A stretch of 64,000 nucleotides of DNA from NCBI GenBank assembly GCA_036504445.1, contig DASXVE010000009.1:1-64000 (forward strand). Direction: 5' to 3'. Positions 1-7,520 of the stretch are shown piece by piece (position 1 is the stretch's first letter; each line of letters starts with the position of its first letter). Position numbers and translations under genes: made by a program. The notes below the pieces were generated by a model. It saw only the letters and a program-made list of their open reading frames with translations, was not told the origin of the DNA and ran no database searches. The DNA is from Candidatus Aquicultor sp. (GTDB taxonomy: Bacteria > Actinomycetota > Aquicultoria > Aquicultorales > Aquicultoraceae).

Positions 1-181
1 CTTTGGCAGGTTAAAGGATGAGTGGGCGGACGTGTTTGCCGCCGCTCAGAGCGAAAGTGAGGTGATTAAGCTTATCAACAAAGCGCTCTCGTACTATAAT
101 GAAAAGCGTCGGCACTCTGCAATCGATTATCTTGCGCCGGACGGCTTCATCAAACGAGAGCTTACAGTAGTGACAGTGTAA
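1..181 (+). pseudogene. IS3-family transposase OrfB, C-terminal end (cut by window edge)
   Basis: The open frame from base 2 to the TAA at 179-181 encodes the last 59 residues of an integrase-core (DDE) transposase. The typical IS3 tail is visible: YYNEKRRHSAIDYLAPDGF, the segment just after the catalytic glutamate. The start lies outside the window, so intactness cannot be judged. The bases after the stop (about 182-240) probably hold the right inverted repeat of the element, but the left end is not available for comparison. The family assignment is secure; the subgroup is not resolved. Confidence 0.8.
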
Positions 182-398
182 TACCGCCATTCACCTTAGG
201 ATTCTTTAATAGTAGTTCAAGTTTTGGGGCGCAGGTCAGTGCCGTTACAAAAGAAATTGATTTCATTATTATATTTAGTCTTTTACTGGAAGCATGATTC
301 TCCTTGATGACAAGCTATTGTAACTGTAACACGACAGTAAAATAAGTAAATAATAAAAGAGGCTGTAAGCCCTAATCTCACAGCCTCTTTCCTCTTCA

Positions 399-638
399 CT
401 ACGCTATTTTACGGCTCTTGTCCAGGCACAAGCCCCGGTCACTAACGATTTTCCATTTACCGTCTTCTTTAACGAGGTCGTAATTGTGCTGATAGGCTGT
501 TCTGTTTACAACATCTGTACTCTTTAGCGTTGGCCCATCATGCTTGTACTCAGTCCAGCCCCACTCATCATCAACAACAACATGAGCGGTATCATTATCA
601 ACGGATATACCCTTGAAATCACGCGCACCAGGGCCCAC
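399..638 (-). CDS. Hypothetical protein, probable C-terminal fragment
   Basis: This 79-codon frame begins at GTG, without a clear ribosome binding site, and is open for 16 further codons upstream to a TAA at 687-689. The product contains a DDEWGWTEYKHDG stretch and ends YDLVKEDGKWKIVSDRGL. The pattern 'W-x-I-V-S-D-R-G' at the end of a beta strand resembles the end of NTF2-like or DUF4440-type domains of secreted proteins. No signal peptide or complete domain is seen, so it may be the surviving tail of a longer gene damaged near the adjacent transposon. The function is unknown. Confidence 0.35.
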   Translation of the reverse strand: MGPGARDFKGISVDNDTAHVVVDDEWGWTEYKHDGPTLKSTDVVNRTAYQHNYDLVKEDGKWKIVSDRGLCLDKSRKIA

Positions 639-780
639 AGACCCCAGTTTAGCCGGGACCTTTGTTTTAGTGAAAACCTTAAGGATTTAGGTAAAACCCT
701 AGGGTTATTGACCCCGTTTACCCATCTTGAAATGTGGGAAAATGTACTGCCGATGTTAATGTCGACAACGGAGGTACGTC

Positions 781-1152
781 ATGAAAAGAATACTTATTGC
801 TGCGCTTACTATCTTGCTCCTATTGTTCTCCGTCTCACCAAGTTTTGCAGCCGGGCTATCTGTAAAGGCTTCTGTTGCAAAGCCGACTATCACACAGAAT
901 TCTAAACAAACGGTTACGGTTGTCGTAAAGGATTTGAAAGGCAAGCCGGTTTTGGGCGCGCTAGGGACCCTGGCCGTGCACTACAAAACAAAAAATATCA
1001 CGTATGCGATTTCAAAGACAAACACAAAAGGCGTCAGCATCGTGTCGTTCGGTATTGGTCGGGCGACGAAGGGTTTCAAAGTAAATTGCGACGCTGTGAT
1101 GAAGAAGGGCAAATTAACCGGAGCCGGGCGCACGTCCTTTGTTACAAAATAG
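781..1152 (+). CDS. Secreted Ig-like (Big-1-type) small protein
   Basis: The 123-residue product starts at ATG after a strong GGAGG (770-774). Residues 1-23 form a classic Sec signal peptide (MKR, a hydrophobic core LTILLLLFSV, then SFAAG for cleavage). The rest is a single beta-rich domain with alternating hydrophobic strands. The pattern SVAKPTITQNSKQTVTVVVKD...GALGTLAVHYKTK...TNTKGVSIVSF is typical of bacterial Ig-like or invasin Big-1 folds used in surface proteins. No anchor is visible, so it is probably secreted or loosely wall-associated. It is followed by a strong terminator, so it is likely monocistronic. Export is well supported; the role is unknown. Confidence 0.75.
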   Translation: MKRILIAALTILLLLFSVSPSFAAGLSVKASVAKPTITQNSKQTVTVVVKDLKGKPVLGALGTLAVHYKTKNITYAISKTNTKGVSIVSFGIGRATKGFKVNCDAVMKKGKLTGAGRTSFVTK

Positions 1153-1213
1153 ATTCTTATCTAGTACAGGAACAGTTCTCCGTCAATAAAGTGAAGTTTA
1201 TCCAATAATTCCC

Positions 1214-1253
1214 ACAAAGAGAGGTCGGTGAAAACCGATCTCTCTTTGTTTAT
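1214..1253 (+). terminator. Rho-independent terminator after the Ig-like gene
   Basis: A 15-16 bp stem (ACAAAGAGAGGTCGGT paired with ACCGATCTCTCTTTGT) has a GAAA loop and ends in a T-rich stretch. The stem is almost perfect in both directions, so it may serve either strand. Confidence 0.85.
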
Positions 1254-1323
1254 ACCAGAGCTAAATCGGCAATCACCGCTATAATTACACGCCTATACGT
1301 GGTAGCTATTAAGGATGAAGTTT

Positions 1324-1425
1324 ATGGACGAGAAGCTAATAGCCTATCCTGAACCAACAGGTGGTTTCGTTATCGCACGCGATGAGGTCGCAGCAGCAGA
1401 GCACCCTATCCAAGAATCCGGCTAA
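1324..1425 (+). pseudogene. Internally deleted paralogue of the 3921-4223 small protein
   Basis: The 33-residue frame starts MDEKLIAYPEPTGGFVIARD and ends EHPIQESG. The full-length gene at 3921-4223 starts MDERLTIYPEPTGSFVITRD and ends EHPIPKSG. The upstream DNA (about 1258-1323) also matches the upstream DNA of that gene. The copy therefore arose by duplication and then lost about 200 bases from the middle, keeping the reading frame. An AAGGA lies upstream of the ATG, so it might still be translated. Whether the short product does anything is unknown. Confidence 0.6.
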
Positions 1426-1456
1426 TGGTGAGGAGAGATGACTGAACGATATTCGA

Positions 1457-2650
1457 TCATTCCTGCCTGTAGCCAGTAGTTGCTTTAATAACCCGTATTG
1501 AGTAGGCAACCTGCAGGATTCCGAGGAATGTTAGAATCGCCAGGATGATTATCCCCGCAAGGAATGCCCCCAGTGCCCCGATTCCAATCGTGAGAAAAGC
1601 AATAATGTAATGTGGTATTGCGAGTCGGTGTATGGAAGTGCCCGCATGAGAGGGATAAGCGGATAAGAAGAGAGTGCTTAGTGCGAGCATGCTAACTCCA
1701 AGTGAAAAACTTAGTATTAAGGCTTGCTGCACGGGTAATATTTCTTGGAAGCCTAATGGAATTATGTGACTAATTCCCACCGCTACCGAAGCGATAGCCA
1801 TAACGAGCGGCAGGTGTGAGTATAACCATTCTTGGTATCTTACTACATCTTGCATCGATTGCAGGACACGTGTCTCCGCACCCTTTACACCCTCAAAATA
1901 ACCCCACCAAAGCGTAAAAGCGATCAACAAACCCAGGATACCCGCGACACCAGAGGAGATCTTTAGTCCACTAACCTCAATCCCAATGACTACCGATAAG
2001 ATCGCCTCTCCGATCACGATGATGGTGAATTGCCCAAAGCGTTCCGGTAAGTGTGCGAGATGCGGTGGCAACTCCGCATGCAACCTGCCTGCAGTAAGCG
2101 GAGCCATGAAATCGACAACAACAGCAATAATCCAAAGACCAAACCGATAAGGGGTGGGAACCAAAGTAGATACTGCCCACAATGTGGCGGCAGTGCCAAA
2201 GCCTGCTATATACCTGTTTATCAGGGGACGAACGCTCGGTATGTATAGAGCCGCACGTATGTACTCGAATACCAGTATAAACCTTACGGCTGCATAGGAG
2301 AGTGCAAATCCAATCGTCGTGATACTCAGCGCGCCCGGAATGTTTACCGCTAAAAATGCTACTGCAATTATCTGTGCCATTGTGAGCAACCGGTGCCCTG
2401 TGTCATCCGTATCGAACCGCGTAAGGTAGAAGGTTTGTCCAACCCAGGCCCACCAAACCGGTATGAAAAGTACTGCGAAATCGAGGAAACCTCGCAGGTT
2501 GTAACGTGCACCCAGGCCTATTGCCAGTTGCGAGATGGCTGCCGCAAAAATAAGATCATATAACAGCTCGAGCCATGTTGCATGCCGTTCCTGCATGTGA
2601 TCTCGCCCGGATTGCAGCTTCGGCGGCTTAAAAAGACTTTTCCCAAGCAT
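1457..2650 (-). CDS. LtrA-family low-temperature-requirement membrane protein
   Basis: The 397-residue polytopic protein has about ten hydrophobic segments. The LtrA family signature is at the N-terminus: ERHATWLELLYDLIFAAAI, followed by the conserved GFLDFAVLFIPVWWAWVGQTFYLTRFDTDD region. The middle carries the PERFGQFTIIVIGEAI motif. Length and motif order match full-length LtrA proteins, which sit in the cytoplasmic membrane; their biochemical role is poorly known (first noted in cold growth of Listeria). The start is ATG with a GAGGAG about 10 bases upstream. It is transcribed alone, convergent with the small remnant to its left. Confidence 0.85.
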   Translation of the reverse strand: MLGKSLFKPPKLQSGRDHMQERHATWLELLYDLIFAAAISQLAIGLGARYNLRGFLDFAVLFIPVWWAWVGQTFYLTRFDTDDTGHRLLTMAQIIAVAFLAVNIPGALSITTIGFALSYAAVRFILVFEYIRAALYIPSVRPLINRYIAGFGTAATLWAVSTLVPTPYRFGLWIIAVVVDFMAPLTAGRLHAELPPHLAHLPERFGQFTIIVIGEAILSVVIGIEVSGLKISSGVAGILGLLIAFTLWWGYFEGVKGAETRVLQSMQDVVRYQEWLYSHLPLVMAIASVAVGISHIIPLGFQEILPVQQALILSFSLGVSMLALSTLFLSAYPSHAGTSIHRLAIPHYIIAFLTIGIGALGAFLAGIIILAILTFLGILQVAYSIRVIKATTGYRQE

Positions 2651-2973
2651 AACCAGTGACCGTAACTCCTCGTCGAGGGTTTATTGACCGATGTATCTTA
2701 TATGCCCCAAGGAAGAGGGATAGAAAATGATATTTGTTTTAGCAATATGCTTGCGGGCACTTTTTGCAAGGAGCGATGGCTTTGGCATCTGCCGGGGCTT
2801 TTACTTTTCATATTTATAAGACCGGTCGCTAGATTAAAGAATCTAGAAAATCTAGAGCAACGTCCCTTACCTTACAAGCAGTTGCCTATGTTCAGGTATC
2901 GGAATATGATACTTAATATGTAGCATTTGTGGGGATAACGAAACCACGGGCATCTTTCTAAAAGGAGGGTGAA
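2651..2973. other. Intergenic region, no gene recognised
   Basis: This gap of about 320 bases separates the divergent ltrA-like and flavodoxin genes. It should hold both promoters. The only clear element is the AAAGGAGG ribosome binding site (about 2960-2968) for the downstream flavodoxin. No open frame with a binding site, no repeat and no RNA structure was recognised. Confidence 0.5.
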
Positions 2974-3498
2974 GTGGACGATAAAGTCCTGGTGACCTAC
3001 GCCACCAAGCACGGCGCGACAGCGGAGATTGCTGAGAAGATCGGTCAAACACTTCGTGATGCAGGCTTGCAGGCTGACGTGCTGCCAGCTAATCGCATTA
3101 GAGATTTGACCCCGTATAAGGCGGTTGTACTGGGCAGCGCCGTTTACATTGGAGGGTGGCGCAAGGAGGCAGCGAACTTCTTAAGGGCTAACGAACAGGC
3201 GCTGGCCGAGCGGCCGGTGTGGCTGTTTTCAAGCGGGCCCACGGGCGAGGGCGATCCGGTGGAGCTGGCGCAAGGCTGGCGTTTCCCTAAGGCGCTACAG
3301 CCAATCGCGGACCAAATCAAGCCCCGTGATACTGCCATCTTCGGTGGGGCGCTCGACCCGAAGAAGCTGAACTTCATCGAGAAGTGGATGGTCAATAACG
3401 TCAAAGCGCCTCTCGGTGACTTCCGTGATTGGGATGCCATCACTTCCTGGGCTAAAGGCATCGCCGATACGCTAAAGAAAGAAGCGGTCGCCAAATGA
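2974..3498 (+). CDS. Flavodoxin-domain protein (protoporphyrinogen-oxidase HemG-like family)
   Basis: The 174-residue product begins at GTG behind AAAGGAGGGTGAA. The N-terminal VLVTYATKHGATAEIAEKIG is the FMN-phosphate-binding loop of flavodoxins (T/S-x-H/T-G-x-T). VVLGSAVYIGGWRKEA and LFSSGPTGEG are the two further FMN loops. Family relatives include menaquinone-dependent protoporphyrinogen dehydrogenase and general flavodoxin_5 proteins, so an electron-transfer role is likely but the substrate is open. The stop codon overlaps the ATG of the next, broken membrane-protein gene (ATGA), indicating a former two-gene operon. Confidence 0.85.
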   Translation: MDDKVLVTYATKHGATAEIAEKIGQTLRDAGLQADVLPANRIRDLTPYKAVVLGSAVYIGGWRKEAANFLRANEQALAERPVWLFSSGPTGEGDPVELAQGWRFPKALQPIADQIKPRDTAIFGGALDPKKLNFIEKWMVNNVKAPLGDFRDWDAITSWAKGIADTLKKEAVAK

Positions 3499-3857
3499 GA
3501 AACGCGACTATGATAACGGTTTCAACATTCGGCGCTCTTGCGGGGCTGGCGGGTATCGAACATGGTATCGGTGAGGTGCTTCAAGGAAACATTGCTCCCG
3601 AAGGGCCGGTGGTCTTATCCTGGCCTGGTTCTTATTCTACTGTCAATCGTTAGCTTCTGGTGGGTGGAGGCTTCGGGCCGCCGCGACCAGGATAAATTCA
3701 CCGTTAACGTGGTGGCGCGCGCACCTCTCTGTCGGCTTAATCGCCTGGCTGTTCCTATTTCCCGGTTCATCCATCCTCGGGTATTTCTTCGGGGGGGGGG
3801 GGGGGGGACAACCCGAACCTGATTCCTATTGTTTTTCTCTTCGCATCAGAGCTAAAT
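3495..3857 (+). pseudogene. Frameshifted membrane protein gene (operon partner of flavodoxin)
   Basis: From the ATG that overlaps the flavodoxin stop, the frame reads MRNATMITVSTFGALAGL then GIEHGIGEVLQGNIAPEG and stops at TAG after 53 codons. The rest of the protein is still recognisable in other frames: LLVGGGFGPP, then LTWWRAHLSVGLIAWLFLFP and GSSILGYFF, then NPNLIPIVFLF. A middle segment is missing, and at least two frame changes plus a 17-G run interrupt it. The intact ancestor would be a roughly 200-residue protein with several membrane spans. The loss of coding capacity is seen directly; the ancestral function is unknown. Confidence 0.75.
3791..3807 (+). repeat. 17-base guanine homopolymer
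   Basis: Seventeen consecutive G residues lie inside the decayed membrane-protein gene, between the YFF and NPNL codons. A tract this long is prone to slippage in replication and in sequencing, so the exact length should be treated as uncertain. Confidence 0.9.
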
Positions 3858-3920
3858 TGGCAATCACTGTTATAATTACCTATACGTATTTATGTATTGG
3901 ATACTAAAGGATGTAGCACT

Positions 3921-4223
3921 ATGGACGAGAGACTAACAATTTATCCTGAACCTACAGGTAGTTTCGTTATTACGCGGGACACGGATGTAATGACAGGCTT
4001 TTCAAGCTTCAATGAGGCACGCGACATTGCGATAGCGATTCTCTCCGGCAAAGGGGAATTTATACAAGACCGTGAGCTTGACGATATAAAGGTCGGCAAG
4101 AAGGGCGTGAGAGCCGTATTATCCCGTGCCGACGATATAATTGAGGAAAGACGGTACGCATCCAAAAAAGACGGTTCTGTCACGGTCGAAACAGAAGAGC
4201 ACCCCATCCCAAAATCCGGCTAA
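3921..4223 (+). CDS. Small hypothetical protein (HicB/DUF-like acidic protein)
   Basis: The 100-residue product starts MDERLTIYPEPTGSFVITRD. This ATG is chosen over an upstream alternative because the deleted paralogue at 1324 starts at the same place and an AAAGGA lies about 10 bases before it. The first half resembles the small beta-alpha domains that handle a short peptide or nucleic acid (FSSFNEARDIAIAILSG); the second half is charged and helical (VRAVLSRADDIIEERRYASKK). No catalytic motif is visible. It lies among decayed genes but is itself intact. The function is unknown. Confidence 0.6.
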   Translation: MDERLTIYPEPTGSFVITRDTDVMTGFSSFNEARDIAIAILSGKGEFIQDRELDDIKVGKKGVRAVLSRADDIIEERRYASKKDGSVTVETEEHPIPKSG

Positions 4224-4254
4224 CTGTAAAGCAGAGATGCGAGGTCTAACGCTT

Positions 4255-4470
4255 ATGACCAGGTCCGATAGGGATTCAGCAAGGCGAAATAAGAGGCGAG
4301 CAATCGCAATGGAGCATGTCTCGAACATACCTGACAATGTTCTCGCCACACCGCAAGAGCGGGACTACGATGCCTGTCCGTGCCCCAAAAATTGCACGCT
4401 GCATGGCGAGTGCCGCCTATGCGTCGCATACCACGGACGCAAGAACGCGCTGCCTCGCTGCGAGAGGTAG
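4255..4470 (+). CDS. Small cysteine-rich (zinc-binding-like) protein
   Basis: The 71-residue product starts at ATG 4255 with GAGGT nine bases upstream; an earlier ATG at 4237 is possible. The C-terminal half carries five cysteines in CPCPKNCTLHGECRLCVAYHG and a last CER. This spacing recurs in a family of small bacterial proteins and suggests one bound metal ion, probably zinc. The N-terminal half is basic (RSDRDSARRNKRR). It follows 3921-4223 by about 30 bases, so the two may be co-transcribed. The function is unknown. Confidence 0.6.
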   Translation: MTRSDRDSARRNKRRAIAMEHVSNIPDNVLATPQERDYDACPCPKNCTLHGECRLCVAYHGRKNALPRCER

Positions 4471-4542
4471 CGCCGCTTACTGATTATTGCAAAACGCTGT
4501 TGGCAGTGTTCGGGGATTTACCATCGAAAACAAAAGGATGAA

Positions 4543-5079
4543 CCATGGCTTTAGAGATCAAAACCGTTACATTACCTGACAGACGTCAATTGCTACCTTG
4601 TTAAAACCGACGACGGTTGTATCTTGATCGACACCGGATTTTCATCGAGGCGCACTGACCTCGAAAAAGAACTTGAAAGCGATATCGGAATGGCCGAGCA
4701 TAGAGATATGTTCTGGAACAGAAAAGCCAATATTGTTACCAAAACAATCGCCACGCTAATGCTTTTTGCGCTCAGGGTAAGTAAATTCAACAAATTCACA
4801 CCCGATCTATATATCGATGAAGGTTTTGATTTCTCTGAGTACGGACTCGACGCCAAAGTGCTTTGCCTGCCGGGGCACTCCAAGGGTTCCATAGCAATTC
4901 TGACAACCTGCGGCGACATGCTCTCAGATACTGGCAAACCGGCTGTCAATTCCATTATTGACGATCCGGCGGCAGCGAACGCCAGTATCGAAAAGCTGAA
5001 AGGTTTAAAAATAAATGCCGTATACCCAGGGCATGGCAAGCCGTTTACCTGGGAACAGTTTCTGAAGAACAGCAAGTAA
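4543..5079 (+). pseudogene. Metallo-beta-lactamase-fold hydrolase, frameshifted and missing its metal motif
   Basis: The ATG at 4543 opens MALEIKTVTLPD and hits TAA. A four-base repeat (GACA-GACG) shifts the frame, and the protein resumes as DVNCYLVKTDDGCILIDTGF. Further on are the fold's conserved GHSKGSIAIL and VYPGHGKPFTWEQFL ends. The HxHxDH metal-binding motif that should follow the ILIDTGF strand is absent: the sequence jumps from ELESDIG to MAEHRDMFWNRK, so a central piece is deleted. Both lesions argue for an inactive gene. The later part remains an open frame ending right before the ribosome binding site of the next gene. Confidence 0.75.
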
Positions 5080-5092
5080 AAGGAGGATTAGT

Positions 5093-5800
5093 ATGAATGA
5101 GCCTACTGCTAAAACCACAGACTTTGCCTTGAGGACGCTCTATAAGATCGGCGGCGTAGTTGCCCTGTCCATGTTGGCGTTAATCCCAAGCCAGATGGTC
5201 ATCTTCATCGCCTGGCCGCCGCCTAGCACGGTAATCGGCTACTTCACGCTATTTCAGAAAAACTGGCTGCTAGGGCTCCTCAACCTCGATTTCTTATATA
5301 TACTGACTAATGTTCTTTTAGTCCTGATATATCTCGCACTCTACGCCGCCCTGAAACGAGCCAATGAGTCTTTAATGGCAATCGCTTTGACCTTTGGTCT
5401 CGTCGGGATAGCGGCCTACTTTGCATCGAATACGGCTTTCGAGATGCTCTCCCTCAGCAGCCAATACGCGGCGGCGGCAACAGAAGCGCAGAGAGCGATG
5501 TTCCTGGCGGCAGGGCAGGCGATGCTTGCCATCTATAGGGGCACCGCTTTCGACGTGTATTACGATCTCAATGCCGTTACCACTTTGGTAATCTCAGCCG
5601 TCATGTTGCGCAGTAATATCTTTAGTAGAGCAACCGCTTACGCGGGAATCGTAACCGGCATATTCATGATAATACCGTCTACAGCAGGGACGATAGGTCT
5701 TTACCTTGCAGTCTTGTCCCTCGTTCCATTCGCGGTATGGATGGTCCTGATTGCCCGAAGGCTCTTCCGGCTGGCGCACGATGTTTCTCAAGAAGCTTGA
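5093..5800 (+). CDS. DUF4386-type integral membrane protein
   Basis: The 235-residue protein has six predicted membrane spans, beginning TLYKIGGVVALSMLALIPSQMVIF. The arrangement of spans and the extracytoplasmic loop with TAFEMLSLSSQYAAAATEAQR match DUF4386 proteins, often annotated only as membrane proteins. The start ATG has an ideal AAAGGAGG at 5079-5086. It follows the metallo-hydrolase remnant by 13 bases, so the two once formed a transcription unit. No function is assigned to the family. Confidence 0.7.
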   Translation: MNEPTAKTTDFALRTLYKIGGVVALSMLALIPSQMVIFIAWPPPSTVIGYFTLFQKNWLLGLLNLDFLYILTNVLLVLIYLALYAALKRANESLMAIALTFGLVGIAAYFASNTAFEMLSLSSQYAAAATEAQRAMFLAAGQAMLAIYRGTAFDVYYDLNAVTTLVISAVMLRSNIFSRATAYAGIVTGIFMIIPSTAGTIGLYLAVLSLVPFAVWMVLIARRLFRLAHDVSQEA

Positions 5801-5884
5801 CAACCGGTGTTGACCTATTTTGCGGCAATATGGTCAAACACTTTTTGTTCTATTATGCCCGGTGGAAGGCTGGCGCACGTGGCC

Positions 5885-6172
5885 CTAGTCTACTTGTCGC
5901 GCTGAGAAGCCGTACTCGTGAAGGGTACGGATAACCGCCATGAGATGCTCTTCGGAACCAGGCTCAAGTTGGTTGTACGTCGTAAGAGCCAGGGCAGATG
6001 TTCCAGCAGTATCAACATGGGGCGTGCTATGGGATTTGCTGAAAATGAACTCGAGCTCTCGCACCGATTTGCCGTCAAGTCCGCTAATATTCGCCTTACC
6101 ATCTGCGAATTCGACCACGGCGATCCCCAGCGCGGCTCTTGCTTTAAATCTATCAATCACAAACCTAGACAT
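5885..6172 (-). CDS. Small hypothetical protein
   Basis: The ATG at 6172 has a GGGAGG six bases upstream and is preferred over a longer frame reaching 6316. The 95-residue product begins MSRFVIDRFKARAALGIAVV and has an alpha-beta pattern with GKSVRELEFIFSKSHSTPHVD and a C-terminal helix EEHLMAVIRTLHEYGF. No membrane span, signal peptide or recognised motif is seen. It may be in the same direction as the membrane protein at 6383-6727 but is separated from it by about 210 bases. The function is unknown. Confidence 0.6.
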   Translation of the reverse strand: MSRFVIDRFKARAALGIAVVEFADGKANISGLDGKSVRELEFIFSKSHSTPHVDTAGTSALALTTYNQLEPGSEEHLMAVIRTLHEYGFSARQVD

Positions 6173-6382
6173 GGAACCTCCCTGGTTTTGAACATAGACA
6201 AAATACCAATATTTACCATTATCGGTGCAAAATGTAAGTTGCTTAATGCCCCACCAGGTATTTAATGTAGCCGCAAAGTTGTTTTTACAAAAGGATTCAA
6301 ATGAAGCTTTCCGCAAATACTATCGAATTATCAAATCGTTGGTTTCTTACACAATGAGAGCCAACGAAATGAATCTCTTGCG

Positions 6383-6727
6383 CTAAAGAGATATGCTTTT
6401 AATAACAAGCACGATCATCGCAAAAACGAACATAGCAATAATGACGCGCAGTAAATATGGTGAGAACACTTTTGGTAGGAAAATATCGGCCAGGCGTTCC
6501 TCTTGGCCCCCGTGTTTTTGTGCGAGCGCTGTTAAAGGGCACTTGCCTCTATTTAGGACGAGCACAAAGCCCTCTGCGATTACCACAGCAATTGCAAGAA
6601 ACACAAGGCGATCTTGTTGCCAGGTCGGGGTGCGGCTCAAAGCCAAGCTTACATAAAATATATAGCCTACGCACGATCCTTCAAAGATAAATATCAGGGT
6701 ATGAATCGCTCTAATTGCGAACAGCAT
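6383..6727 (-). CDS. Small integral membrane protein (DUF2784-like)
   Basis: The 114-residue protein starts MLFAIRAIHTLIFIFEGSCV. This ATG has GAAGGAG at a good distance, whereas the ATG seven codons upstream does not. Four hydrophobic segments are visible. The short motif LNRGKCPLTALAQKHG between spans three and four resembles small DUF2784-type membrane proteins (where a conserved cysteine follows G-K or similar). The role is unknown. Confidence 0.6.
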   Translation of the reverse strand: MLFAIRAIHTLIFIFEGSCVGYIFYVSLALSRTPTWQQDRLVFLAIAVVIAEGFVLVLNRGKCPLTALAQKHGGQEERLADIFLPKVFSPYLLRVIIAMFVFAMIVLVIKSISL

Positions 6728-6864
6728 AAGAACTCCTTCATTTTGCATACAAAGTGATAACTATGAAGGTTATTCTCTAAATGTAAAAGCATTACCTTGC
6801 GGATGCAACAAATAACATATAGATAAACATATAATAACTATAAATGATAGTATTTAGATTGTTT

Positions 6865-6959
6865 GGGGACAATGGTGCTGGTGCACTCCACGGGCTGCAA
6901 ACCCGTCGGCTGTCCGTAGAAAGGTCGGAGGAGGGTTCGATTCCCCCTTGCCCCCTCCA
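6865..6959 (+). tRNA. tRNA with anticodon GCA (Cys) but tRNA-Sec-like architecture
   Basis: The 95-nt cloverleaf has an 8-position acceptor stem (6865-6872 with 6948-6955; one A-C mismatch at position 5) and a D arm with GTGC/GCAC and a 4-nt TGGT loop. The 5-bp anticodon stem has loop CTGCAAA, giving anticodon GCA at 6897-6899. A 24-nt variable arm includes a TCCG/CGGA stem. The T arm has loop TTCGATT and five stem positions (one A-C mismatch). The discriminator is U at 6956, followed by an encoded CCA. The 8+5 acceptor/T layout, 4-nt D loop and long extra arm are tRNA-Sec features; GCA and U73 are cysteine identity elements. It could be a minor cysteine tRNA or a recoded selenocysteine tRNA. 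Confidence 0.75.
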
Positions 6960-7000
6960 ATTTTGTCGACGATAAAGCGTTATAAATGCTTTAGAAAACA

Positions 7001-7027
7001 AAAAACCCCGGCTAAGCCAGGGTTTTT
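7001..7027 (+). terminator. Bidirectional terminator between tRNA and rbp gene
   Basis: The hairpin AAAAACCCCGGC / GCCAGGGTTTTT has a three-base loop. It is T-rich on both strands, so it can stop transcripts from the tRNA on the plus strand and from the RNA-binding-protein gene on the minus strand. Confidence 0.8.
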
Positions 7028-7106
7028 AATGTTCAATACATGGCATCTTGCGCTTGAAGTATTCATGCGCAGTGCTTTAGGTTGCGGGTTTTAGCCAACG
7101 GCGTTC

Positions 7107-7481
7107 TTAATACCTACGGCCGCCGCCACCGCCGCCGCCGCCGAAGCCGCCACGGCCGCCACCGCCACCGCCGAAACCTCGACCGCCGCCACCGCCGCCA
7201 CCGAAGCCACGACCGCCGCCGCCAGTACGACGCTCTTGCGGTTTTGCTTCGCTAACTTTAATGTTGCGACCATCAAGTTCCGAACCATCGAGGGCTTGGA
7301 TTGCAGCCTTTGCCTCCTCGTCATTTGCCATCTCAACAAACGCAAAGCCTTTACTTCTACCGGAATCCCGGTCCGTGATGAGATTGACTGACTCAACCAC
7401 TCCATATCCACTGAACATGGTGTTGAGTTTCTCCTCAGTCGTGTCGTAGGAGAGATTTCCTACATAAAGTTTCATAGCCAT
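7107..7481 (-). CDS. Glycine-rich RRM RNA-binding protein
   Basis: The 124-residue protein has one RNA recognition motif (about residues 3-78): RNP2 is LYVGNL and RNP1 is KGFAFVEM, the two aromatic RNA-binding strands. A tail of RGFGG repeats with arginine and a terminal GGRRY follows. Bacterial proteins of this build are cold-inducible RNA chaperones. It lies 39 bases downstream of a DEAD-box helicase in the same direction, so the two probably form an operon that remodels structured RNA in the cold. The start at 7481 is chosen because of an upstream GGAGGAAGGGG; a second ATG two codons later is possible. Confidence 0.9.
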   Translation of the reverse strand: MAMKLYVGNLSYDTTEEKLNTMFSGYGVVESVNLITDRDSGRSKGFAFVEMANDEEAKAAIQALDGSELDGRNIKVSEAKPQERRTGGGGRGFGGGGGGGRGFGGGGGGRGGFGGGGGGGGRRY

Positions 7482-7520
7482 TCCAAGGCCCCTTCCTCCC
7501 GATCGTACGGGATACGTAAC

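Noticed and set aside
3538-3822. Open frame on the plus strand as a separate gene
   Set aside because: It is a shifted frame of the decayed membrane-protein gene; recognisable protein sequence jumps among three frames.
6865-6959. Simple annotation as tRNA-Sec
   Set aside because: The body is Sec-like, but the anticodon is GCA rather than TCA and the discriminator is U, the cysteine type, so a plain tRNA-Sec call is not justified.
7091-7411. Alanine/valine-rich open frames across the RNA-binding protein gene
   Set aside because: They are shadow frames of the glycine-codon repeats of the RRM protein tail.
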